Positions 34,106 to 45,700 of a stretch of 64,000 bases of DNA are shown here, one piece after another (position 1 is the stretch's first letter; every line of letters begins with the position of its first letter). The stretch covers positions 248,001 to 312,000 of the forward strand of contig JAMYGW020000014.1 in assembly GCA_025617375.2 (NCBI GenBank). The letters run 5' to 3'. Position numbers and translations under genes: made by a program. This DNA comes from Acarospora socialis. Taxonomy: Eukaryota; Ascomycota; Lecanoromycetes; Acarosporales; Acarosporaceae. The notes below the pieces were generated by a model that did no database searches, had not been told where the DNA came from, and was given only the letters and a program-made list of their open reading frames with translations.

Positions 34106-34143
34106 TCTCGCTTAGCACTAGTAGACCCCGTGAGCTGCACCCT
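34106..34143 (+). repeat. 38-bp repeat, inverted copy of 27651-27688
   Basis: TCTCGCTTAGCACTAGTAG and on to CGTGAGCTGCACCCT. Two G/A differences from the other copy, one at a CpG. The pair brackets the LTR element. Confidence 0.7.
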
Positions 34144-34814
34144 CGGCGGATCTCTCGCTTACTCGCGAAGTACTTCGTACTCCCTTGAGACTCTCGGTGT
34201 ACCAGGGATAGCGTCGCCCAAATGATGTACTCAAATCCCTGTTCTTCCAGGTGAGGCGGAAAGCGCCCGGCAAGGCTCGCCAGCCCCAAGTCGCCCGTAC
34301 GAAGTACAAACACAGCTCATCGCTTGACTACGCCCTGGAATTAACCTCCGGACATCGATCCATCTTCCCACAATAAGGCTTTGTTCCATGGAAAGGAATG
34401 GAATGGATCAGATTTATAGTTGGCCTTCGTTGTGGGGAATAACAGTCTGCTTGCTGTGGATCGCGGTAGTGGCTTTCCACGTAGTTCAATCGCGAAGCAA
34501 ACCGTAGCTTTGAGACATCATGAGGTATGGGTGCCTGAGGAACGCAAACCAGTCACAGCCTTCCTTAATGGCTTATTATCACAGCCTTCTGGGCGAACGG
34601 AGCGTCTGCAGTCGTGCCTGGTTTGGAAGCACAGCCACGCTCCCGACGCCTATTCAAGATCCTTATCTCGCTCAGTCCAGCTTACTCTAGTACTGTACGG
34701 TTCAAGTAAAAGTTTCCGACCTGGCAATGCATCCTCACGAAAAGCGATGGCGGCTTTGGCAATCCTCAACGAAGGGTACCCATACGCTCCGCTCTGTGGC
34801 CCTGTCACGTACAA
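34144..34814. other. No gene recognised
   Basis: Open frames here (for example 34420-34842 on the plus strand) overlap the end of the Argonaute remnant and show no motif. I looked for the missing rest of PIWI on the minus strand and did not find it. Confidence 0.4.
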
Positions 34815-37286
34815 CACTCCCATAACCGGAGCCGAGACTTGAACATCTCCGTCAGGTCAGATATCATCTCCTTTCGGGACTCCTGAATTCAAAGGTCCGC
34901 AGGCCACTGGCCAAGGTCTCTGCTGACACTAGCAACAATCCCGGCAACGCTCGGAGCGTTCGCTGCAGAGTCGGGAGAGGGATGTGTACCTAACGTCCTG
35001 GCCGACAACCATGGTTTTGCCCTGTCCGATGATTCCGAGTTTATTTACATCAAGGGATTGAATGGTTAACACCCCCCCTCTTCAAGTTGAACTTGAGGGC
35101 GACGTTGGCGAAGTATTGGTCTTGTCGCCTAAAAACTTCGAGGTCACGACACAGATGGTATGAATCCCGGCCTTCACGTCGCCGATGAATTTGACCCTAT
35201 TCTAGACGCCGGCGTCGTTTTTCGGCAAGATGACAAGAACCATTTTAGGTTAGGCTGGATGGGAGAGAATCCGCCTAAGGGTGGTATCTACATCGTTGTC
35301 GTTTTCCGAGCCATCTCGGTTAAGCTTCACGTTAAGGCCTGGTTTGATCGGTGTCGGTGCCGTCACGCCGTTTTTGTTTAGGGCCATGTGGAAGGTGTCA
35401 ACTGCGGGATTTGGACCTCTTCCCTCGAAACCATCATTGACACCATCCATAGAGAACCAAACGTAGGACCAAGCGCCAATGTTGGCTTTGGAGGTGAATT
35501 TAACATCCAGCATGTTCCAGGCCCCGAACCCAGTAGCGGCGGTCTCATTATTCCTATACCTAACTGCCGGTCCGGATAATACTCGGCCAGGAACAGTGAT
35601 CATATCAGCCACTATCGACACTCCAAAGGGGCTCTTGGTATTCGAATCAGCTTGAAAGAAGCGTGGACAATGATAACGGGACGCACCGGAGCACCACCGC
35701 TGGGTGATAGCAGTCCAATGACAGCACTTCCGTCGATAACGATAGATTTTGCGTTCTGTGGTGGGTTTCGACAGGCAAATTGGATCATATTTTGCGTCTG
35801 TCCCGGGCTGAGCTTCCTCTTCGAGGTCTATCCTGGAAGTACAGCACAGACTTGGGCAGGTAGATAGATGGGGTTCTCCCTGTTTGCGACAGTGAAGACC
35901 GGAAGGCTGTCCTGCCTGAACATCCTCCCATATTCTGCAGGAAGTCAGCGTTGATCAGATAGACGGACAGCGATGGATTGCGTACCTTTCTTGAAGAAGT
36001 CAAAGACACTGACGTATTTGTTTGGTGGAGCCTTTGCCCCCGGTTTGATGCTTGGCTTATTGCCAGGAAGAACACCCTAGAAGTTTTCAACCTCTTTAGC
36101 CCCTGCACCGAAGATCGCCACTCTAGGTGGCTTGTCCTGTTTGTGGCCGTCGTTTTGGTTTGCCAGTCCAAAGATAGTTTTGATCCGAGGAATCGGCTGA
36201 CCCACTTTTGTCTTTCTTGGCAGCTAGGTGGGTAACATGAACACGGACTTTCTTTAGAAACTTCTCTAACGACGATCTGTTGAATCCGTTCTCTTTCCCA
36301 AAGCTCTGAATCAAATCATCGAGAGGAACAGGTTGGTAGAACACGGCGTTGCTGACGTTCATGTTCAGTAGTATACGGTACGTGGCAACACGCACGCTTG
36401 TATAATACCCTCAAACCGCTCCCCAAATTCATGGCACTTGCGTTGGCACCGAAAGAGAAGAACCTGCTTCTGCCCACTGATGCGGCGTCCCGCGTGCTGC
36501 TGGCATGGCGAGCCATGATAATATTAAGGGCCTGGATGGCTTGGTCTCTCCCTTCATACGTCGCTTTGGCGTTTGTCGATTTGAGATAGTTCATGAGCTC
36601 GGAGATGGTAAGCTTGCCGGTCTCTCGGATCAAGACTTTGAACCTCGTTGCGTTTGGGCGAGGCTCATGCTCATCTTTTATCGATACAGAAGGGAGCCTT
36701 CGACCTCGTCATCTCCAAGCTTGGAGCGGGAGACGATTGTGGTCCCGTAGTCGGTCGCAACCTGATCACGGATAGATGCTAAAGGAGGAGTTTCGAACAA
36801 TAACGCAAAAACTCGTCTCAGCTTCTTGCCAGCTGCCTTAGGCTTAATGTCTGCATGGTAGCGATAGATGATCAGGTCTTGAGCGGGGATTACGTCGAAA
36901 TAGTTGGCACGAAACATTATCTGCTGGCCCATGGTTCCGTAGCCCAGACGACTGGGAAACTCATCTTTAAAGACCGGCGATGTGGAGGATGTCTTCTGCT
37001 TGACAAGTTCTTCCTCGGCCTTGGTGATCTCCTGTTTTGGGCGTGGATTGGGATTGCCTGCTGGTCTGAACAATAAATCTCAATTGATTCGAGAGGTAGA
37101 GGCGGACACACGAGAACACTTCGATACTAGCACCTCCGCCTCCGCCGCCGCTCCACCGGAGCCTCTTCCGCCTCCAAGACCACGGTCAGCACTTCCACCT
37201 CCACGACAGTAACCGACTCCTCGGCCCCTCCCGAGTTCACCGCCACGACCACGGCCTCGGCCATGTTCGCTTTGCTTTCTAGACAT
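34815..37286 (-). pseudogene. Argonaute (QDE-2-like), truncated in PIWI
   Basis: Argonautes bind small RNAs and, when catalytic, slice targets. From the ATG at 37286 an Arg/Gly-rich leader (GRGRGRGGELGRGRG) leads to TGA at 37080-37082, then in frame LLFRPAGNPNPRP and the N domain (GYGTMGQQIMFRANYFDVIP). After a frameshift near 36690 comes the linker (RETGKLTISELMNYL, then FFSFGANASAMNLG). A second shift near 36395 gives FYQPVPLDDLIQSFGKENGF. PAZ-end motifs are at about 35770-35870 (NPIYLPAQVCAVLPG, then TAG; QTQNMIQFACR). MID reads MVLVILPKNDAGV, TAG, NRVKFIGDVKAGIHTICVV, then QYFANVALKFNLK after a shift. PIWI begins LGIIGQGKTMVVG and SAANAPSVAGIVASV, reaches EMISDLTEMFKSRLRLWE, then homology stops. 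Most of PIWI, with the later catalytic residues, is gone. Most stops fit C-to-T change (CAA, CAG, CGA). Confidence 0.85.
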
Positions 37287-37791
37287 TGTCAGATCATAAT
37301 TTGATAAAGTGTTCGTCCGTGGTCCTCGGTCCGTTCGTCATGCAGTAGGATATGCCTCGGTGACTCGAGCTTCTCGACGATTCAGATATCGTTATTACCC
37401 GAATGATTCGTGTCGAGCACGAAGAGAGTGCCGGCACGCACTCCTGACTTACTTGAGGGGAATAGGTATCGATCCTGGTCCATTGACCGATGCTGCAGAA
37501 ATCAGGTGTGACATACCTAGAATACCTGGCAACGGGGCCTAAATCTTCTTGGTCCCTCCAAGCAATTGAGAGAACGGAGCTTCAGAATTGAGGCGACTTG
37601 ACCTAGCAGAGGGAATTTCGTGTGACTGGCCATGCAAGGCGCGACGTTCCATGAGCATTGACGTGTCATGGGCAGGGCGGACATGCTCAACCTTCATTTC
37701 TCTGCGGCCAGGCTCTGGACTGCTATTAACATTTACACAACTGAAGGAATCCCAACCTCTCACTCATTTGCAGTCTGCACTTCACTCTAAG
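37287..37791. promoter_or_regulatory. Shared upstream region of Argonaute and Dicer genes
   Basis: The two RNA-silencing genes face away from each other with 505 bp between their start codons, so their promoters must lie here and may be shared. I see no clear TATA box. A pyrimidine-rich stretch precedes the Dicer ATG. Confidence 0.45.
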
Positions 37792-40700
37792 ATGTCTTCT
37801 CCACTCAATGACCAAGCTCAAGTATACGGGGAACTGGGCATTTTTCGCTCCCGAGCCTGTCAACTGGAGATGCTGGAGGCAAGTATGGAGAGAAACATCA
37901 CTGGTGCGGTATTGCTTGCGTTAGTTTGTCTCGCATGATATGATAGTGACTAGAAACCAGATGGATACTGGGAGTGGCAAAACACACATGTGAGCATAAT
38001 ATCTCCTGATGGACAAAATGTGTATACATCGGTCTCTAGCTTTTCAATCTGCATTTCTATTTCATCATTGAATACTGGGGGCTCCGTTAACGATGGCTTT
38101 CAGAGCGGTTCTTCGGATTATGGCTAGACTTGACCGTTGTCTCCGCAAAAGGTAGGAGATCATCTGCTTCTTCACGGCTACTGCCAACAAACTGTAGCTT
38201 GTCTGGTTTCTGGCGTCGAGGATCACCCTATGTGTCTAACAACATGCTGTCATCTCCGCCCAGCTTCCAGCAGTACGAGCAAAGTTGCTGATAGGATCTG
38301 ATAACATGGATCGCTGGAGCGAGCAACGCAATCGAGATGCTGCATTGAAGGATGTGCGGGTTGTTGTATTCACGCACGCGGTCCTTTCAGATGCGTTGAG
38401 CCACGGTTTTGTCGTCATGAGCCGGCTGGCTCTGTTGATATTTGATGAAGGTAAGTTAGATCTTCCTGTCCATGCCATAAAGATGATCCAATGACCTAGC
38501 TGCCTCATGGCTTGAAGCACATCACTGCGCCCGCGGACATCCCGCAAGCAAGACCATGCAAGACTTCTACCACCCTCTCCTCAGCCAAGTCGGTCCGCAT
38601 GGGGTACCGCACATTCTGGGCTTGACCGCCAGCCCTGTTGTAAGGTCGAAACCCCGCAAGTTACAGTATTCTTGCCTTGCTGGTCTTCTAGTGTCTTTTC
38701 CTGCTCATGGATCTTAGGTTATTGAGGCAAATCTCAATTCGATCAGCAAGAACCCTCGTCTCCAAAGACATGAGATAATGCAATGTGTACATCGTCCAAC
38801 TATCAAGAGGCTTCATTATCCGCCGCACTGCTCCACCGACCTATGTTTTGAAGGCACATCCACCCTGAGAAGCCTGGTATCGATTTATTACACGGTGGAC
38901 ATCCAAGGTGACCCATTTATCCTGAAGATGAGGTTAGATCCGAAAGTTCAGTACAAATTAGCAGAAGCGCTTTCGATGCGTAAGACTCCTTGTGGAGTCC
39001 AGCTGAAGAAGTTTCTCGCCAAAGCCCGCCACATCTGCGAGGAACTCGGCGAGTGGGCTGCCGACTATTATATCAATACGGTGATTGCAAAGCTCCGGAC
39101 AACCGCCGAAATAGGTAACAAAATGCTATTTGGCTGGGTTGACGAAAAGAAACGTTACCTACTGGAGATACTGGACCGACTTCATGTACAATGGTCCCAG
39201 AATGTCCCCCAAGATTGAGCCATTGATATCTCTTCTTCTCGAACAGAGTAAGCCGGATATCTTGGGACTACTCTTCGTCGAGCAAAGGGCGACGGTGACC
39301 GCGATGGAGGCGCTACTATCGGTACATCTGCAGACAAAGCATCTCTTTCATTGTGCAACGTTCGTGGGCGTCTCAAACAGGGCCGGCCGGAAGGGAAACA
39401 TTGGCGAACTACTGCATCCCCGGGAACAACGAGACACGTTGGACAACTTTCGGAGTGGATCTAAGAACCTCATCCTTGCAACGAGCGTTCTGGAAGAGAG
39501 AACAGATGTCTTGGCTTGTCACATTGTCATCTGTTTCAGCAAGCCACCAAACCTCAAATCGTTTGTGCAGAGACGAGGTAGGGCTAGGAAGGAGCAGTCA
39601 ACCTTGGTGATAATGTTCGCCGATGGCGACGCATTGGGGAGTCTAGACGAGTGGCAAAAGCTAGAAGAAGAGATGATCCGTACATATCAGATCGATCTAA
39701 GGATGCTGGAAGAAGCTTCAGAACGCGAGAAGGTCACTGAAATAGGATCGCAAAGGCTCGAGGTCGAGTCAACTGGGTTGGTTCTCGTCCATTTCCCATA
39801 GGTTTGATCTAATTCGACATGTTTAGAGCGGTCGTAACACTTCAGTCGGTGATGGCACATCTGCATCATCTCTGTGCCGTGCTTCCTGCCCAGCCGTATG
39901 TTGACCTCTGTCCGGCATATACGTTTGCCACCGATTTGAGACGGGGAAGTGTGATACTTCCAAATTGCGTTGACTGGTCGGTCCGTTGAGCAGCCGGAAC
40001 TGATTTGTGGCGGACTGAACGTGGAGCAATGAAGGATGCCGCGTTCGAGGCATACGTAGCATTATATTCGGCCGGCCTCGTGAATGACAGTCTACTCCCA
40101 CTCACACCCGAACGCGAAGAACTTGACGACACGACAGAGAAAATGCCTTCGATGGTGGAGACATCTGAGCAGTACAACCCGTGGATAGAAATCGCAAAGA
40201 GGTGGCGTTGTTCGAATTCACATCAGACCAGCGTATCCGTTCAGCATCCTGATGAAAGGTGTCTTCACTTTCCCTCGTGATGCCTCTTGAAGTGCTCCCT
40301 ATTAGTTCTTTCGCCTTATACTGGGATGACAAGACCACTTTCACCGCACAAGCTGAAACAGCTCGCTGTGTTCCGAGGATCACCGATAGTACGCTTCAGC
40401 TGTTAAAGGAGGTCACCCATATCATTCTCCAATCCATACACTCAAAACGCATGCCTGACAACCGCAAGGACTTCGTTGCTCTGCTCACGCCGAAGGTCAA
40501 TCTATCGGAGCTCGAGTCCTGGGCAGTCGCTAATATGGGAAGTCGTCTTGCTGCGGACGTCTTTGCATCTGACCCCGAGAAGGATCAGCAATGCCTAGTT
40601 CATGACCCTTCGCTCTTCGGCACACCTCACATTTTCCACCGATGGACGACGAAGCCTCCCTCTGGGGGCTCAAAAGATATCCTAGAGGTCGAGGCTTTTC

Positions 40701-42265
40701 CAATGCCGAAACGACGAGACTTTTACATTACGGGTATCCATCCGGCTCAGTCAGCTCTACCGGCGATCCGAGCTCTCGAAATCGAGAGTCGAAGATTCGA
40801 TCATTACCTTCAGACTCCCGTACCATCGATAATCTTTCGTTCAAGTACGCGCAGTTTTCCCTCTTTATACCGTCGATACTGCATCATCTAGAGGTGCTTA
40901 TGGTGGCCGAACGATTGTGCAAAACCGTCGTCAGAACCATCCTCTTTGAGCGCCTCCACCACGTCGTTACGACAATCAGCGCGTCTTCGGCTCGTTGGAT
41001 CACGAACTATCAGCAATTTGAGTTTCTCGGAGATTCGGTATTGAAATACGTCGTATCAGCGCAGCTATTTGCGGAGCACCCAACTGGTACGAAGGATATA
41101 TATCTGCAGGGAAAAATCAGATTGTCTCAAATGCACGTCTGGCCAGAGCAGGGCGAAACCATTCACAGGGAGGAAAGGGACCACTTTGTACGTTTCCGAA
41201 CTACAAAATCGCTCAGTGAACAGCCGGACGGTTTCGACCAAGATCCAGGCAGACATCGTTGAAGCAATGATTGGCGCAGCGTTCTTGGATGGAGGCTTCT
41301 CGATGGTCATTGACTGCACTCACATATTCCTCCCTGAGTTAAACAAGCCATGTACCCGTTCCAGCCTCAACAAGACCTACGAATCACGTTGCAGCAACAA
41401 TGCCAGGCAAGACCCTCATCTTGAAAAGCTTGAGCGACTTAGCAGTTACAAATTTCGTAATACATCGATTCTTTTGGAAGCCATAACCCATCTGTTTTGT
41501 GAGAGAGATCTCTTCACGGAGTCTTATCAGCGACTTGAGTTCTTGGGAGATTCGGTGCTTGACATGGTCGTTGCCTCAGAGCTATTCGAAGAAGACCGTT
41601 CACATGGTGATATGACTTTGATCAAGGCGTCCGTTGTCAACGCCAACTTCCTTGCTTTCCTCTGCATGGAATTTTCCTTGGAACAGGACATCGTTAATAT
41701 ACGACAGCGAGACGATGAACGATTTGACGAAGATCACGAGACGATACGGATCCACTTATGGAGATTCATGAGACATCACCATCAAGATATCACAGTGGCA
41801 CAACAACCTCGCCTGAAAAGACACCACAAACTACGTGAAGACATAGAGACCCGCCTGAAATGCGCCAATGCTTATCCCTGGGCCTTGCTCGCCCAGCTGG
41901 ATGCCGACAAGTTCTATTCGGACCTGGTTGTAAGCCTATTTGGTGCTGTTTTCGTGGACTAGGAGGGAGATCTCTCGAAATGCACGCAATTGGCGGAGCG
42001 AATTGAAGTACTGCCCTAGTTACGTCGCCTCGCGAGAGAAGATGTGGACGTGCTTCACCCAAAACGAAGACTTGGACAACTGACCGCCGATGACAAGATT
42101 GACTATGTCATAAGCCGAGATGATAATTCTCAAAGAGGATACTGGTGTGTTGTCAAGATAAACGATAAAGACTTCGCAAAGAGCAAGGGATGCCAGTCTA
42201 AGGAAGTGGCCGTGATCAGAGCCGCTAATTCCGCCGTACAGATGACATCTCAGGCTCTATTGTAA
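37792..42265 (+). pseudogene. Dicer-like RNase III (DCL-2 type), disrupted
   Basis: Dicer cuts double-stranded RNA into small RNAs. The helicase starts near residue 35: intron 37909-37960 joins NITGA to MDTGSGKT (Walker A). Intron 37990-38103 leads to HIAVLRIMARL, and intron 38451-38517 completes the DEAHHC box. The second helicase half ends FVQRRGRARKEQS (about 39565). RNase IIIa has FEFLGDSVLKYVVSAQLF (about 41020) and RNase IIIb LEFLGDSVLDMVVASELF (about 41535). The last block (YVISRDDNSQRGYWCVV) ends at TAA 42263-42265. Damage: TAA in LCV*QHAV near 38239, frameshifts near 39197, 40270, 40825 and 41095, TGA near 39989, and TAG at 41960 and 42017. Domain order and length fit a fungal DCL-2. 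It lies head to head with the Argonaute. Confidence 0.9.
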
Positions 42266-42796
42266 AGCTATTTGCAAATACACCCGAATCTACTCAAATT
42301 GGCGGGACGTTGAGGGGTGAACAGCAGGTTTGTCGATTTGCTATAGATATTCCAACGGAATCGGAATGATTGGAGGCTCGAGAGCTTAGCATAAGAATTG
42401 ATTCAGATCCACTTATCATCACGGCAAGAGGTGGGGTAGAGCAAACCAGCTTGTGCCATGACTGCGGTGAGGGGGTTTTGTGTTAAGGTCAGGCACGTGA
42501 AGTCGCCCGTCGAGTCCGAGACTTGAGGTCTGGCGGGGTCGATCATCGAATTGTTTGAAGTCAATGCAAACGACTCAGTACGCCGTGCGGTCGAATTTTG
42601 GCGTCTGTGTCCTTGGCAGGCAGACAAGCATGGGCGAACCCTACTCTCTTGGATCCTTATGTGTAGTTCCTCAAAATCGTGGACTTCCTCCAAATCCCCA
42701 GGCTTGACTCCATTCTCCTAGGCGTTCATTCATCCTGTCACCCATTTCACAAAGTCCTACCAAGTCCGACGCTCCGAATCGGCCTCCACTCGCGCA
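42266..42796. other. Intergenic between Dicer and helicase genes
   Basis: About 530 bp between the Dicer stop and the helicase ATG, both on the plus strand. It must hold the Dicer 3' end and the helicase promoter. No specific motif recognised. Confidence 0.4.
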
Positions 42797-45700
42797 ATGG
42801 CTTCACCAAAACAAGAAGGGTGGAGAGATCGCCGAGGCGGAAGTGGTTATAGAGGGCCTAAAAGAGGTGGGACAAGCAGAAGGAATAAGGTGACTCAGCC
42901 CTGTCGGAACCCGCAACAGACGGGACATTGCCGGTTCGGTACAACGTGTGCCTACTCTCACGAAACACGCTCCAGCTTAATCGGTAAAGGTTCGCCGAAG
43001 AAGGCCAGGGAGAGACCAGAGCCGACATTTGAACAACAGCGAGCGAAGGATGACTACAATTCCTGGAAGAGGCTCTTGAAGACCCCGCCGAGGCCCAACG
43101 ACATCAGAACGATTGATTTGCTCTGGAACGGTGCGCTTGAAAGCTTGAATGGCGAAGATCGTGATTGCAAGCAAATGCTTCCCCGGGATCTTGACGATGA
43201 AGACTATTTTGGTCGTCAGCACATACACGCGGTCTTAAGCCTGAAGGTTGGAGACAGCATGTTCGTCGACCTTGCCCGTCCCTTTCTCATGGCTATTACA
43301 CACCCAGCTCTTCTAGACTGTCTCTCCGTGGATACATCGGTTGACGGCTTGTACAATACATCAGTGGTGCGAATGGACCCCGAGCGATCCCGTTCCTTCA
43401 GCGTCTCGGTATCCGCCTTTGTGGGACATTCCTCGAACCGGGCCTTCCCAGCTCGACGGTGATCCTCGAAACGACGATCATTGCGATGCCAACAGCCCTG
43501 CGCGAACTACTCAGGAGAGAACTGCGAACAACCTTTCACGACGACTTGCCAGATTTAGTCAACACAATAGAAAATGTCACGGAAGCTGCTGGTGTCAATC
43601 CAAATACTTTGGCCTTCCAGATTGTGCGCAACACGATCGGCGAGCTGCGCGGAATGGTAATTCGAGCAAATGGCCTGCTTAACCATGAAGACGACCCATC
43701 CGCCAACGAGGTGTCCACTTCAGCGGCGACCAGCACGTATCCTCGAGAGCTCGCCCTACCGCAAGACTGCCATGGCAAGTGGTTGTTGTGTAAGTCGCTC
43801 TTTCTAAACTCCATCTAAGCTAACAAGAATAGATGCTACACGAACTATGCTCTTGATTAATTCTTAGAGCATCTTATCGATGTCGGCATTGAGAGAGTCA
43901 TTCGAATTGGAGGACAAAGTCACTCAGCTAAACTCGAGGGCAAGAACCTATGGGTGGTTTCTCAGGGTGAGTCTGAAACCAAATCTGAGGGTTACCAGCT
44001 TGCATTGACCTACAAGGAGCTCCAGCGCCAAGCGAGACATGTCAGGAGACTGTTGGGGTCACTGCACCGGCTATCAAAGAAGCCAGACTGGGAGAATATC
44101 AAGCGTCACCTGTCTCGTGAGCACCCGCTCATTCACTCCCAGTTCTCTGAAATCGATGAGGAAGGTTTACACGAGTTGGTGAGGTACCATTCCACAGCTG
44201 GACAAAAGGCGAACAGCCAGCTTCTTCGGAGCAATCCTGAAAGCATGATAGAGCAGGTGCTTGCCAACGCGACCCGAAACGTTCACTCTGTTTCAGCGCG
44301 TGGAAGACAACGACTTGTCGCGTTTCGGGCCAAAGAGGCTAGCAACGGTGCGGCAGAGACGCTCTTCGAGACCGTTAAAGAAGTCAATGATCTGTACCAA
44401 CAATTGACTAACGTACACGAAGACGTGGACCGACGAGTGCTACAAATAGCGGACATCATCGGAGTCACGACAACGGGTTTTGCTAGGCGGATTGCCACTC
44501 TCCAACGTGTATGCTGTAATGTAGTTATATGTGAAGAAGCGGGTGAAGTCTTGGAGCCGCATATGATATCGGCGCTCTTGCCCAGTGTGAAGCACTTCAT
44601 CCACATTGGGGAGCACCAACAACTACGCTCTCAGATCAATAATTTCAAACAACTATCGCTCGAGCGCCAGCAAGGAACACCGTACCAGCTTGATCGCAGC
44701 CAGTTTGAGCGACTTTCAGTCGGGAAGAAAGGGAAGACCTCCGTTCCCCGAGACTCAGCTAAACCTTCAGCGGCGCATGCGTCCTGAGATCTCTTCCTTT
44801 GTCAGAGAAACAATCTATCCCCGCCTGCTTGATCACGACAACACCACAAGAACTGCCCGATGTGGTGGGAATGCGCCGAAACCTTTTCTGGCTTGATCAT
44901 GACAATTTCGAGGAAGGGGCTCAGTCCGACGTACCTCAGAAGTCGCACAGCAATGTTTGAGAGGTTCAAATGGTCCATGCACTCGTTCGGCACGTCGTGT
45001 GGCAAGGTGTCTACCGCAGTACTGATATTGCCGTCTTGACACCGTATACTGGGCAATTGCAGAAGTTGCGTGCAAAGATGCGCAGTGACTTCGAGATCGT
45101 CCTCAGCAAACGTGATCAGGAAACGCTGAGGAAAGAAGGATTCAATGTTCAAGACATTATGCCGGAGAGCGACCAGATGATCAGCCGTTGCGGCTTCTGG
45201 AACGAAACCCATCGAGAAGAAAAAGATGACCGAGCTTCTTCACGTGGCTACGATTGACAACTTCCAAGGCGAAGAGGTCAAAGTCGTTATAATATCTCTA
45301 GTTCGGAGCAACAAGCAAAGAAAGATTGGATTCCTCAAGACGAACAACCGCATCAACGTCCTCTTGAGTCGCGCTCAACACGGCATGTACCTCGTTGGCA
45401 ATACCGATACCTATTCGACACAGCCCATGTGGCGCCAGATCCTCGCTATGCTGCAAGGAACAGAGTCGGTTGGCAGAGCCTTTGGCCTCTGCTGTCCTCG
45501 ACACACCGAGATGGAGATTCAAGTCTTCCAACCTGATGACTTTGCCAGACTCAGCCCAGAGGGTGGCTGTCAGCTGGCCTGTGATCGGCGTCTCGACACC
45601 TGCGGCCATCGATGCCAGGCAAGGTGCCACTCGGAGAGCATGCATCGCGTCTTCTCATGCCCGCAACCTTACCAACACCTTCATAGCCCGTGCAATCATA

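Noticed and set aside
34420-34842. A 140-codon plus-strand frame between the retrotransposon and the Argonaute
   Set aside because: Its 3' end is antisense to the Argonaute PIWI remnant and it has no motif.
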